From Oleiphilus messinensis (GTDB lineage: Bacteria > Pseudomonadota > Gammaproteobacteria > Pseudomonadales > Oleiphilaceae), in assembly GCF_002162375.1 (NCBI RefSeq), contig NZ_CP021425.1, positions 1,981,501 through 2,045,500 on the forward strand: DNA of 64,000 nucleotides, read 5' to 3'. The notes beneath the pieces are model-generated. The model saw only the letters and a program-made list of their open reading frames with translations. It ran no database searches and was not told the DNA's origin. Below, piece after piece: positions 35,258 through 43,357 of the stretch. The translations under genes were made by a program, and so were the position numbers. Positions within the stretch are counted from its first letter, which is position 1; each line of letters begins with the position of its first letter.

Positions 35258-35932
35258 ACAGCAACAAAGACAGCCATCCGTAATTTCCAAACGGCGGATT
35301 AGGCGACGCAGTGCTTCGGGAAGTGCAGGTCAGACGCAATTTGCGGATTAAAAAGAAAATTTGGTCGTGAGACGCCAGGGATTAGACTAGAAGGGGCATA
35401 AATAGCAAACTACGAGCGCAAAATGCCCCCGAGTTCGCTCGATAGTGTTTTAGGATGATGGGTTATACAAAGGTGCTTATGTCGGAAACAAACCTCGACA
35501 CTGCGCCAATCCAGAGACCCGTCGGTGTCCAAGGATCTTACTGGCGATCTTTACTCGTTCTGCTTTGCCAACGAAGGTCGGGAATAAGGATTCCATTTTT
35601 TCGGTGAGTTGAGTCCACTGTTTTTCGTTGATGTTCAAACGTTGCAATATCGGCGGTAGAGTGGTTGAGATCGATCCGCGCTTATCGTCCCGTTGAATTC
35701 GCCCGGTCCAATCTACAAGCTCAAGATAATCCTGCAGGTTAAACTGAAGGCCGTCCGGTTGGTCTTTTCTGGGATTTCCGACGAAGGGTAATAGATAACC
35801 CGGTTGATGAGGTATGTCAGCCTTTGCCGCTCTAATCCGCTTTTGAACCGAGGTGTGATCCGATGATTCCGGTGAATCGGCAATACCGGCGCGGATTGGG
35901 TTGAGGTCGACATAGGCGAGACAAGCAGCTAG

Positions 35933-37507
35933 GAGTCTGTCGGATTATTCACATCAAATCGGTTAATATAGAAGATCCCAAAAACACAAATAAGACGAAC
36001 AAATATGGCTGTTCAGTTTAAACAATTAGACAGAAAAACTCCTTATTTACTACCCCCAAGCGTACAAGACTATTTGCCCGAAGATCACTTGGCCTGTTTT
36101 GTCGTTGAAATTGTCGAACAACTGGATTTAAGCGCATTCACTGATGTTTATTCTGGCAGAGGAAAAAAGCCTTATCATCCAGCCATGCTGGTCGCACTAT
36201 TATTCTATGGCTATGCCACCGGCGTTTTCTCAAGCCGGAAGTTGGAGAAAGCAGCATACGATTCCATTGCTGTGCGCTACATCTGCGCAAATTCTTATCC
36301 CGATCACGACACGATTGCCACCTTTCGCAAGCGGTTTCTAAAAGAAATCGAGGGATTGTTTGTCGATATTCTACTAATCGCTGAAACGATGGGGTTACTG
36401 AAGCTGGGCACTGTAAGCCTTGACGGTACTAAAATCAAAGCCAACGCCAGCAAGCACAAGGCACTGAGCTGGGAATATGCCAACAAGCTGGAAGAGCAGC
36501 TTAAGGCGGAAGTTGTAGAACTGATGCAAAAGGCTGAAGAGGCCGACAACGCTACGCTACCTGAAGAGATGAACGTGCCTGAAGAGTTGGCGCGCCGCGA
36601 GCAGCGATTGAACACCATTGCGCAAGCCAAGAAGAAAATTCAGGCCCGCGCCAAAGAGCGCTTTGAACGTGAACAAGCCGCATATGAAGAAAAGGTGGAA
36701 CGGCGCAAATGCTATGAGGAAGAGACGGGAAAAAAGCCTAGAGGGCGTCAACCTGTCGCCCCTTCTGAAGGGCCGCTGCCCAAGGATCAAGTTAATCTAA
36801 CAGATGAAGAGTCGCGCATTATGCCGACACAGGGCGGCTTTGAGCAGGCTTACAACGCTCAGGCAGGTGTTGATATTGAAACGTATCTCATTGTGGAGCA
36901 GCATCTGAGTCAGTCCCCAAATGACAAACTGGAAGTCTCTTCCACGCTGGAGAATCTTGATCAGTTACCGGAGAGCCTGGGGGCGGTTCGTCAACTGCTT
37001 GCCGATACGGGTTACTTTAGCGAAGCCAATACCGAGAAATGTGAATCGGCAGGTGTTGAGCCCTTAATACCCGAAAAACGCCATCACCACAATTTGCCGC
37101 TTAAGGAACGCTTAGCCGAAGATCAGGAAGCGCCAGAGAATCCGACAGCAGTTGCGGCGATGAAACACCGCTTGCAAACCAAGGCAGGTCGAGAGGCATA
37201 CGGCCAAAGGAAGTCCACCGTAGAAACGGTCTTTGGAATAATTAAGCATGTTCTTGGTTTTCGTCAATTTTTACTGAGGGGTTTTGATTCAGTGCAGAGT
37301 GAATGGAGTTTAGTGTGTCTCGCTTGGAATCTGAAGCGAATTCATGCGTTAAAGGTGGCTTAAGGTCGTAAACAAAAGCTTTGTAGGAAGCATTTTTCGT
37401 TTCCAAAGCTATCGAAAAGCCCCGGACTTAGATATATGCTCGATCAACTAAAATTCAACCGGCTATGTGACTGAGGATGGTTTGAGTTTTGCCAATCCGA
37501 CAGACTC
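35933..37507 (+). mobile_element. IS1182-like element with CTAG duplication
   Basis: A 1575-bp element with inverted ends GAGTCTGTCGGATT (left) and AATCCGACAGACTC (right). CTAG is present on both sides (35929-35932 and 37508-37511) but only once in the uninterrupted homologue at 34660, so it is either a 4-bp target duplication or a palindromic target. It carries one intact transposase gene. Confidence 0.93.
36005..37363 (+). CDS. IS1182/IS5-type DDE transposase
   Basis: A 452-residue transposase: DUF772-type N terminus (LPEDHLACFVVEIVEQLD, HPAMLVALLFYGYATGVFSS), SLDGTKIKANASKHKALSW with the first Asp, a charged coiled-coil insertion at about residues 165-240, ADTGYFSE with the second Asp, and a C-terminal YGQRKSTVETVFGIIKHVLGFRQF with the Glu. 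Length and order fit the IS1182 family. The gene is intact and almost fills the element. Confidence 0.93.
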   Translation: MAVQFKQLDRKTPYLLPPSVQDYLPEDHLACFVVEIVEQLDLSAFTDVYSGRGKKPYHPAMLVALLFYGYATGVFSSRKLEKAAYDSIAVRYICANSYPDHDTIATFRKRFLKEIEGLFVDILLIAETMGLLKLGTVSLDGTKIKANASKHKALSWEYANKLEEQLKAEVVELMQKAEEADNATLPEEMNVPEELARREQRLNTIAQAKKKIQARAKERFEREQAAYEEKVERRKCYEEETGKKPRGRQPVAPSEGPLPKDQVNLTDEESRIMPTQGGFEQAYNAQAGVDIETYLIVEQHLSQSPNDKLEVSSTLENLDQLPESLGAVRQLLADTGYFSEANTEKCESAGVEPLIPEKRHHHNLPLKERLAEDQEAPENPTAVAAMKHRLQTKAGREAYGQRKSTVETVFGIIKHVLGFRQFLLRGFDSVQSEWSLVCLAWNLKRIHALKVA

Positions 37508-38214
37508 CTAGGGCTTGTTCATCCAACAACGCCTGACATTTAAACCGGCCCTCCCAGAATCGTCCAGTGCATTGATCTTCCTGGTTGGCTGAACGGGCAA
37601 TGGGCTCATTCAATGATCGCATGAACCAGCTGATATCTTGCAGCCGCGCTCGCCATAGTTTTGCTAAGCTGTTTAAATGGTGCTGCTCAAATTCGAGTAA
37701 TGTATCGCCAGATAAATACCGCTTGGAGAGTGCATTCCCGGCATAAATACCATGCCAACGTTCAATGACTTCTCTTGTGCTCCAGCTTTCGGCTTTCGTT
37801 TGATTGATCCGAAGCACGGTATGGGTGTGGTTTGACATGACGGCAAAAGCGCAGACATCAATGGCAAAGGTTCGTGCCAGCAGGATTAATCGGTCCTCGA
37901 CCCATTGTCTACGATGTTCATAGCTTTTACCGGTGTAATGATCGACACCACAGAGGAAACTGCGGCGCACGCAGCGAGATATACAGTGGTAGTAGGGCGT
38001 TGCGTCGAGTGAAATCTGGGCTTTCCTTGGTTTGGGCATGTCTTCAGGTCCGTTGAAGAGTTTTTGGTCTGGTTGAATATACAGTAATTTGGCTGTGGGT
38101 CAATGTTTTGAGTGGGTGTCTTGTTAAGCACCCGTATAGATGATGCACGAAATATGGCCAAGCTAATGCCTTTTATTCTTGGGCGAAAAAATGTGCCAAA
38201 GAAAAATTTTAAAT

Positions 38215-38549
38215 AACAAAGACAGCCATCAGTAATTTCCAAACGGCGCAATAGGCGCCTCAGTGCTTCAGGAAGCGCAGGTCAGGCGAAATTTGCGGAT
38301 TAAAAAGAAAATTTGGTCGTGAGACGAGAAGGATTAGACTAGTAGGGGCATAAATAGCAAATTCCGAGCGCAAAATGCCCCCGAGTCCGCTCGGTAGTGT
38401 TTTAGGATGATGGGTTATACAAAGGTGCTTATGTCGGAAACAAACTTCGACACTGGGCTAATCCAGAAACCAGCCGGTGGCGTAGGGTCTGCTGGTGACT
38501 TTTACTCATTCAGCTTTGCCAACAAAGGTCGTTCAAGTGGTTGCCCTTT
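38215..38549. repeat. Y1-element internal-deletion derivative (copy 4)
   Basis: It starts AACAAAGACAGCCATCAG and contains the conserved 3' flank with the CCGAG/CTCGG hairpin, a decayed transposase tail and a degenerate right end AGTGGTTGCCCTTTCG. It is the partner of the 34731 copy and begins 88 bp after the right end of the full-length element. Confidence 0.7.
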
Positions 38550-38742
38550 CGAACTTTTGTATAGCGGGCGTGATCTGTCATAAAGCCATTGATCGGACGA
38601 ATTTTAAATAGCGAAATAAATAACTTGCAAACTGTTAAGTCATGGCCAATGGTTGGCGGATTGAAATCAAATTTGAGGTTAGTGGGTATCGGGCCATGAT
38701 GGGGATTATCTACAGTCTCGTTAGCTGGTAAGAGATGAAAGA
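38215..38742. repeat. 528-bp segment duplicated at 34731-35257
   Basis: Second copy of the duplicated segment. Here it leads into a complete gene at 38735, whose first 8 bp are the last bases shared by both copies. The shared 190 bp after the Y1-derived part therefore include the gene's promoter region. Confidence 0.9.
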
Positions 38743-39244
38743 GTATATTTATGTAGGCTCAAACGAGCTTCTTGATTTGGTAAAAAAAATACCAAAGGGA
38801 CAAGTTGTTTTTGATGGTGCCAGCGTGGCTAAATGGATTAATGAAACTGATCAAGAACTTAATGCTGATGATGAAATAATTGCTACTTTTGTTGTTAACA
38901 CTTTTGGTCAACTTGTGATTGCAGATAGGCAATCTGAGCATGTTGTTTGTGCTGGTGGTGAAAATGTACTTTCAGCAGGTGAAATAACATTTCATGTTGG
39001 TAAAAACAGCGTTGTCGTTACTGAAATTACAAATCAGTCCACAGGATACTGCCCAGATATTGTATCCTGGGATGCAGCTGAGGCGGCATTAAATCTTGCT
39101 GGATTAAAGCACCCGGAAGGTTTCACAAGAAAGTTCGTATTCAGAAAATGTGAAAAATGTGGTGAACTCAATATTGTTAAGGAAGCTTGGTATGTTTGTG
39201 TATTTTGCGATACGGATTTACCCGGTGAGTGGAATATCAGCTAA
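38735..39244 (+). CDS. unknown protein with C-terminal zinc ribbon
   Basis: A 169-residue protein of no family I can name. The last 40 residues contain two CxxC pairs (CEKCGELN and CVFCDTDLP) that likely hold one Zn. The N-terminal part begins MKEYIYVGSNELLDLVKKI, with a mixed alpha/beta look and no signal sequence. The next gene, a small membrane protein, starts 38 bp after its stop with the start used here, so the two may be one transcript. Low GC relative to the core suggests acquired DNA. Confidence 0.6.
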   Translation: MKEYIYVGSNELLDLVKKIPKGQVVFDGASVAKWINETDQELNADDEIIATFVVNTFGQLVIADRQSEHVVCAGGENVLSAGEITFHVGKNSVVVTEITNQSTGYCPDIVSWDAAEAALNLAGLKHPEGFTRKFVFRKCEKCGELNIVKEAWYVCVFCDTDLPGEWNIS

Positions 39245-39281
39245 CCGTCACCCCTAACTCCTTATTGGTAGACATAAATAT

Positions 39282-39735
39282 GGGGTCAGCAGCACCATCA
39301 AAATCGACCATGGTAATCGGATTTCTAATGTTCGCTGGTCTAGCGATGGTATCAGTATTTTTCCTGGTCTCAGAATTCAATTTGCTAATAACAAGCCTTA
39401 ATGAGCAAGTAAGCCATCTTGTTTTTGAGAAGTTTGTTCTCGTCGGCTTTGGTGGTTTTATAGCAATGAGTGCATTTGCCGTAGCAACAGGTGCTCATGT
39501 ACTGGGATCGCCATTGCAGGATTATGGGCAAGCTATTGCATTAAAAGTAGCTTTCGCAGGGCTACTGCTCATGATTGTTGGACGAATTGTCGGTGGCTAC
39601 GTGATTGACGGAGTATTGATATCAAATGGTTACCTAGAATGCCAGGAACTTCTCGATGTGGGGCCTCGTCATCGACGTGAAACATGGGCTCTTACAGAAG
39701 AAGTTTGTGAGCAAATCAAATTGGAAGACTCGTAG
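39282..39735 (+). CDS. small three-helix membrane protein, unknown
   Basis: With ATG 39282 the product is 150 residues with three hydrophobic helices (about residues 11-30, 50-70 and 88-108) and a hydrophilic C terminus (GPRHRRETWALTEEVCEQIK). The open frame extends to an ATG at 39229 that overlaps the preceding gene by 16 bp, which would add 18 residues; either start is possible. No family is recognised. Position suggests it works with the zinc-ribbon protein upstream. Confidence 0.5.
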
Positions 39736-39761
39736 GGCCTGAACTGGAGCAAATAGCAATT

Positions 39762-39790
39762 AACAGAGTCAGCCATTCGTAAGTTCAAAA
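39762..39790. repeat. remnant of the AACARAGACAGCC repeat family
   Basis: AACAGAGTCAGCCATTCG followed by TAAGTTC matches the left terminal core of the Y1-associated repeats but is not followed by the conserved flank. It lies between the membrane-protein gene and the toxin-antitoxin-like pair. Confidence 0.65.
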
Positions 39791-39845
39791 TAAATTTTTA
39801 TTTGTACGAAAATTGGCGTACTATTTTGGGGTGAAAAGGAAAGCA

Positions 39846-40145
39846 ATGCCCAAATTCAACGAAGTCAAAAAACAAGTTCTCGAGTGTTTGCATGAAGGTT
39901 GTGTCTTACATGAGTCGAGAAGTGATATTGATATTAAGAATTTGTTGGAAGTGGGTGTTATTTCTGTGGAGGAAGTCGCTGAAATTATTAGGCGTTCCCG
40001 TGGAAACGAATATGAATCCAGTCCTCACCATATGGATAACAACATAGATGTGCATGTGATCAAAACTCGTTACCAAAGCGCGCAATGGTATATCAAGTGG
40101 TATTTTATTGAACCTGATGCGGTATTTATCAGTGTTCATAAATGA
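39846..40145 (+). CDS. probable toxin of a MqsRA/HigBA-like pair
   Basis: With ATG 39846 the protein has 99 residues; an in-frame start at 39813 would add 11. It is small and basic, with NEVKKQVLECLHEGCVLHE, a middle VISVEEVAEIIRRSRGNEYE and a beta-rich end (VHVIKTRYQSAQWYIKWYFI). This looks like a small RNase-type (DUF4258/MqsR-like) fold. The gene order, the 4-bp overlap (ATGA) and the YgiT-type zinc-finger partner downstream are the main support for a toxin role. No direct catalytic residue can be assigned. Confidence 0.6.
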   Translation: MPKFNEVKKQVLECLHEGCVLHESRSDIDIKNLLEVGVISVEEVAEIIRRSRGNEYESSPHHMDNNIDVHVIKTRYQSAQWYIKWYFIEPDAVFISVHK

Positions 40146-40747
40146 GGTGCATTGTGAAGATCTTAAAAGAAGGTGATACCAAAAAGGTAGCGTGTGAGCG
40201 TTGTGGCTGTTTCCAGAATGCTACATTCAAGCTCAGAGATGTCCCCGTTAGTGATGGTAGTGGCCTGGTTAAGAATATCTTGGTTGGTGTTTGCGATGCT
40301 TGTGATACGGTTGCGGTTATTCCTCATCAGTCTACACCGGCGATTAAAACGCAACTGGATAAGCAACGCAAGGCTGTAGAAGGCCGTGTACCTTCGCATC
40401 TTATTGATATTTTAAATCTGGCGAGTGATAAATTAGGGGCTCAAACTGATTTTGTTCCCAGTCTGATTAAGTATTACATTCACGCATTGTCAAAGAATGT
40501 TATTGCTCCCACTGAATTGCCAGTATTGCTTGAAAGTGAACTGGCAAAAGGCAGGGCGAACAAGCGAATCTCCCTTAAAGGCCGCTATATCGCTGAAGAA
40601 GTGGAGCGGGTTAAGGCTTCTGCACATATTGGATCTACAACAGAGCTGTTAAAGGGTGTGGTTTTGAAAATTAATGATGAGATTCTTGTTCATCAAAAGC
40701 AGGACAGAATCAAAGAGCTAGAGAATTTGGTCGCTGCTACCGCATAG
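40142..40747 (+). CDS. YgiT-type zinc-finger antitoxin-like protein
   Basis: A 201-residue protein. The N-terminal 50 residues carry a YgiT/MqsA-type zinc finger with ACERCGC and GVCDACDTVAVIPHQS, including the RDVPVSDGSG linker. The rest is helical, without the XRE domain found in MqsA, and may be a DNA-binding or dimerisation region. It overlaps the preceding small gene by 4 bp, typical of a toxin-first pair. It would neutralise that product and possibly regulate the pair. Confidence 0.6.
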   Translation: MRCIVKILKEGDTKKVACERCGCFQNATFKLRDVPVSDGSGLVKNILVGVCDACDTVAVIPHQSTPAIKTQLDKQRKAVEGRVPSHLIDILNLASDKLGAQTDFVPSLIKYYIHALSKNVIAPTELPVLLESELAKGRANKRISLKGRYIAEEVERVKASAHIGSTTELLKGVVLKINDEILVHQKQDRIKELENLVAATA

Positions 40748-40779
40748 TTTGGTTATGCTTGATTCGATTAACCACCGCC

Positions 40780-40868
40780 AGCCAATTTAACTTTCATACC
40801 CCGCTTTTCCAGGTCGGCTTTAATGATTGTATGTTTGTCACCCTGAATTTCGATAATATGGTCTTTTA
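40780..40868 (-). pseudogene. duplicated 3' end of yciH
   Basis: About 88 bp match the last part of the intact yciH gene at 46824-47189, in the same orientation, with roughly seven differences. The encoded end reads TIIKADLEKRGMKVKLAGG, against TIIKAELEKRGMKVKLAGG in the intact gene. The match stops abruptly after the HIIEIQGDK region. It forms a 6-kb-spaced direct repeat with the real gene and could be an attachment-site copy. Confidence 0.88.
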
Positions 40869-40877
40869 GTAGTTCAG

Positions 40878-40914
40878 GGACATCCATTCGTAATTTGTGC
40901 TGGGTGTCCTGTTT
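40878..40914. repeat. minimal hairpin related to the repeat family
   Basis: GGACATCCA and TGGGTGTCC pair with one wobble around a 14-nt loop that contains TTCGTAATTTG, the repeat core. It ends CTGTTTA, as does the hairpin at 42527-42575. It directly follows the yciH fragment. Confidence 0.55.
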
Positions 40915-40944
40915 ATCGTTGTTTAACAAGTCAAAGGAAGGCTG

Positions 40945-41406
40945 ATGTCCAAGAAAATACTAAAGTGGTTTGGGGTAATCCTGTTGGGAATAATCCTACT
41001 GCTCATTCTGGTAGCTGCATACACCGGATACAAACAATCTGAATATAAAGAAACTGCGGTTCCTTACATTAAAGAGGTCATACCGGCTATTTCGGAGTGG
41101 GATACCGAGAAGGCAAAGCCATTCTTTGTACCTTCCGCGTTCGATAATGTCTCACAAGATGATTTCGAAAAACTATTTCGGTGATTTTCAAAACTGGGTA
41201 GTTTCCAATCAATGGAAGAGCCTGAATTCAATCAAGTGCGCTCAGGAGCAATTGTTCGAGAAGGCGCAAATACTATAGTCACATACAACACAGTATTAGC
41301 ACACTATGAAAATGGTGATGCTCAAATCACTATTCGACTGCTAGATTTGGGTGGCTCATTCGAGGTTTACCATTTTCATGTCAATTCAGCAGCACTCATC
41401 GAGTAG
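40945..41406 (+). pseudogene. membrane-anchored small protein, frameshifted
   Basis: The first frame (40945-41184) gives a single membrane helix (ILKWFGVILLGIILLLILVA) and an acidic segment ending DDFEKLF-R-stop. The second frame, open from 41185 to 41406, continues FSKLGSFQSMEEPEFNQVRSG and ends LIE. Removing one base in CGGTGATTTTC restores a single product of about 152 residues. I do not recognise a family; it resembles small periplasmic-facing DUF proteins. Sequencing error is an alternative. Confidence 0.65.
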
Positions 41407-41652
41407 CAATTGAACGCCATCCATAAGTTCCAATCCGCGGGATTGGGCGACGCAGTGCTTCAATTAGCACAGATCAGGCGCAATTTGCGGGTCAAAAACA
41501 AAAATATGGCTGTAAGTAACAGAGATACCCATACATAGGTTCCTTTAAACCGGCCCTTCCAGAATCGTCCAGTGCATTGATCTTCCTGATTAGCTGCACG
41601 GGCAATGGATTCATTAAATGATCGCATGTTTTGAGTAGGTGTCTTGATTCTT
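41405..41652. repeat. Y1-element derivative (about 245 bp) with both ends
   Basis: It starts near GAACGCCATCCATAAGTTCC and keeps the GCGACGCAGTGCTTC segment, then jumps to a minus-strand piece of the transposase (CTGRFWKGRFK and FNESIARAANQ). It ends in TTTGAGTAGGTGTCTTGATT, which matches the right end of the full element. It is a deletion derivative with both termini recognisable. Confidence 0.7.
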
Positions 41653-41668
41653 GACTCTGGTTTCTGTG

Positions 41669-42472
41669 CTAACAATGCTTTCCACACTGGATGTAATGTT
41701 TAAAAATCGTATCGATGGTGTTGTCTTTATTTAACGTGTCAATGGCTTGATTGATTTTGGTTAACAACTCTTTGGCGCGTGGCGATCGTTTTGAAATAAA
41801 AATATGGAATTCCGACGGGGGCGCGGAAGAAATTGTGCTCCATTGAAAACCATTAGGAGCTATCTTTTGACCGACAGATTCGAAACCATAAGCGACAGGG
41901 TAGCCGCCGAGCAATATATCTCCTCGTCCCATTTTAAGCATTTCAAAAGCATTAGAATAATTTTTGCCTTTGCCCACAAAGATTTTATCCTCATCTTGTA
42001 TGCCATAGGTTTCATAAGACCAGCCGTACACGCCTAACAATCTATAGTTCTTTAGCTCATCCATGAAGTCTATGACAAGTCCATTCGGATATTTTTCTTT
42101 TGAATACCAATATCCACGGCTCATTGTGTAAATCCGTTTGGTCATGTAAGCCATTTCTCCGCGCTTTTTTGTATAAATGGCATTCATATACATTTCAAAT
42201 TTATCTTTTGTCGCTATTTCGTAGAGGCATCGACTCCAGGGCAACAACTTCACTGAAAAACTAAAGCCTGTAAGCTTGGTTATCTCAGTCAATACGTCCA
42301 TCATTGCTCCGCTGATCTTGCTGGTATTTTTCTGCCCATTAACTCGCTCGTAATAAGTATAAGGAGGAAACTCAGCCTGATCATCACATACATTGACGAT
42401 AGGCTGTTCAGCCGACAAAGTTACTGGTGTGAGCAGCATGACTAACCAAAAATTTACCAGCTTCATCCTCAT
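41669..42472 (-). CDS. periplasmic solute-binding protein (SBP_bac_3)
   Basis: With ATG 42472 the product is 267 residues with a signal peptide (MRMKLVNFWLVMLLTPVTLS, cleavage near residue 21). The body has the family-3 pattern: PPYTYYE, SGAMMDVLTEITKLTGF and LLPWSRCLYEIATKDKFEMY, with a C-terminal IDTIFKHYI. A longer in-frame start at 42541 would cover the hairpin element and is rejected. No transporter genes are beside it. It is a different paralogue from the one at 4608. Confidence 0.72.
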   Translation of the reverse strand: MRMKLVNFWLVMLLTPVTLSAEQPIVNVCDDQAEFPPYTYYERVNGQKNTSKISGAMMDVLTEITKLTGFSFSVKLLPWSRCLYEIATKDKFEMYMNAIYTKKRGEMAYMTKRIYTMSRGYWYSKEKYPNGLVIDFMDELKNYRLLGVYGWSYETYGIQDEDKIFVGKGKNYSNAFEMLKMGRGDILLGGYPVAYGFESVGQKIAPNGFQWSTISSAPPSEFHIFISKRSPRAKELLTKINQAIDTLNKDNTIDTIFKHYIQCGKHC

Positions 42473-42526
42473 TAATTGAATTCCCACTTCCAATTTCCCA
42501 ATTTGAACTACTACTATAGGATAAGT

Positions 42527-42575
42527 AACAAAGACAGCCACTCGAAAGTTCCACTTAGAGTGGCTGTCTTGTTTA
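42527..42575. repeat. minimal palindromic member of the repeat family
   Basis: It begins AACAAAGACAGCCACTCG, as the long repeats do, and its 13-bp arm AAGACAGCCACTC pairs perfectly with GAGTGGCTGTCTT (42558-42570), followed by GTTTAAT. It thus contains both termini seen at the two ends of the full-length Y1 element, with only 14 bp between. It lies upstream of the binding-protein gene and could also act as a terminator. Confidence 0.75.
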
Positions 42576-42608
42576 ATCAGTCATGAGACCTGGTTAAATG
42601 GAGATGAA

Positions 42609-42733
42609 TTGTGAGCCGAAACATATGGCTCGTAAAAATTTGGCGCAGTGGAGCAAGTTGCGCTACGCAAATTTTATGGTATCGCTCCATAAAATTTACT
42701 CCGCTACACCGGTTCACTGATCAAGGCGTTATG
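42609..42733 (+). repeat. attC-like site, 5' end degraded
   Basis: GTGAGCCG near 42611 pairs with CGGTTCAC near 42710, enclosing nested palindromes (GGAGC...GCTCC and TAAATTTT-type arms), and the right end AAGGCGTTATG is an R'-type core. The expected R'' box (AAC) is not present on the left. It directly precedes the small gene at 42731, as in a cassette array. Confidence 0.45.
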
Positions 42734-43066
42734 TTTAAAAAAATGAATAATCCAGCGATTGAAAAATTGAAGCAATACCTAGAAGAATTGGAATCCGTGC
42801 AAGACTTCGATTCACTAGAAGCAAAAGCTGAACATATTGGTTTAATAAACCAAATAAAGTCCAGCATTGGGCAACTAGAGCTTTGCGAAAAGCATGGTAT
42901 TAATTCAGGTTCTTTAGTGAGCGTATTGCCTGAAACAGAGAACCCAAATTTTTGCTATCTAGCAGTCCATGAAAACGAGTCTTCAAATCCAGCAAACTGG
43001 GAAGAGGTCATTTTCAACGGCCAGAAAATTCAATTTAGCGGTGGTGACCTTGTAATCCGAAAATAA
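42731..43066 (+). CDS. cassette-type small protein, unknown
   Basis: With ATG 42731 the product is 111 residues. The N-terminal half is helical and acidic (NPAIEKLKQYLEELESVQDF), and the second half contains GSLVSVLPETENPNFCYLAV and FNGQKIQFSGGDLVIRK. The upstream in-frame start at 42611 lies inside the attC-like palindrome and is rejected. The start codon sits 2 bp after the GTT core, with AAGG as possible ribosome site, and a GCATAAC box follows the stop. No family recognised. Confidence 0.55.
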   Translation: MFKKMNNPAIEKLKQYLEELESVQDFDSLEAKAEHIGLINQIKSSIGQLELCEKHGINSGSLVSVLPETENPNFCYLAVHENESSNPANWEEVIFNGQKIQFSGGDLVIRK

Positions 43067-43069
43067 ACA

Positions 43070-43122
43070 GCATAACAAGGCCAGCCAGCATCGCTCCCTG
43101 CGGTCGCTGGATCTCGTTTAAC
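43070..43122 (+). repeat. truncated attC-like site
   Basis: GCATAACAAGGCC, four bases after the stop of the small gene, matches the R''-L'' start of an attC, and an internal CCAGC/GCTGG hairpin follows. The right half ends CGTTTAACC rather than GCGTTATG and runs into a repeat-family copy, so the site is probably truncated. Confidence 0.4.
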
Positions 43123-43126
43123 CAGT

Positions 43127-43330
43127 AACAGAGACTGTCACATATAGATCCCAATCAACGGATTACGCAACACAGTGCGTCACTTGGCACAGATCGGACG
43201 CAATTGGCGGGTCAAAAAGAAAATTATAGTCCTTAGGCACCAGGAAAGAGGTTGGAATGGGCGTAAATCGCAAAATCCGAGCGCAAAATGTCCCCGAGTC
43301 CGCCCGATAGTCGCAGTAACAAAGACAGTC
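43127..43330. repeat. diverged Y1-element repeat copy
   Basis: It starts AACAGAGACTGTCAC and keeps recognisable pieces of the conserved flank (ACGCAACACAGTGCGTCA, GGACGCAATTGGCGGGTC, GAGCGCAAAATGTCCCCGAG). It ends at a second left-end motif AACAAAGACAGTCAT (43318). No transposase sequence is left. Confidence 0.65.
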
Positions 43331-43357
43331 ATATATCGTAGCGTAGAAGAGTAGATC

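Larger units (their letters stand above)
35477..38039 (-). pseudogene. Y1/HUH (REP-associated-like) transposase, split by IS
   Basis: Joining 38039-37512 to 35932-35477 after removing the IS and one CTAG gives one continuous 327-residue frame. The N-terminal part has the Y1_Tnp fold with YYHCISRCVRRSFLCG and the HUH motif in MSNHTHTVL (about residue 70). The part where RAYT-type enzymes usually show the nucleophilic Tyr reads DISWFMRSLNEPIARSANQ, with no Tyr. C-terminal segments CTGRFWEGRFKCQ and YVDLNPIRAG are typical of the marine RAYT-like group. It would process single-stranded ends of the repeat family. It is inactive here because of the insertion. Confidence 0.85.
35263..38127 (-). mobile_element. 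full-length Y1-transposase element carrying an IS1182-like insertion
   Basis: The left terminus AACAAAGACAGCCATCCG (35263) and the right terminus GAGTGGGTGTCTTGTTAA (ending about 38127) are imperfect inverted repeats flanking a complete Y1-transposase gene. Without the 1575-bp IS and the duplicated CTAG the element is about 1.29 kb. The same two termini bracket the shorter copies at 41405 and 43873. Boundaries are inferred from comparing copies. Confidence 0.65.

Noticed and set aside
41460-41687. 75-residue minus-strand open frame
   Set aside because: It is a chance frame through a repeat copy that includes a piece of the Y1-transposase gene, so it is treated as part of the repeat.
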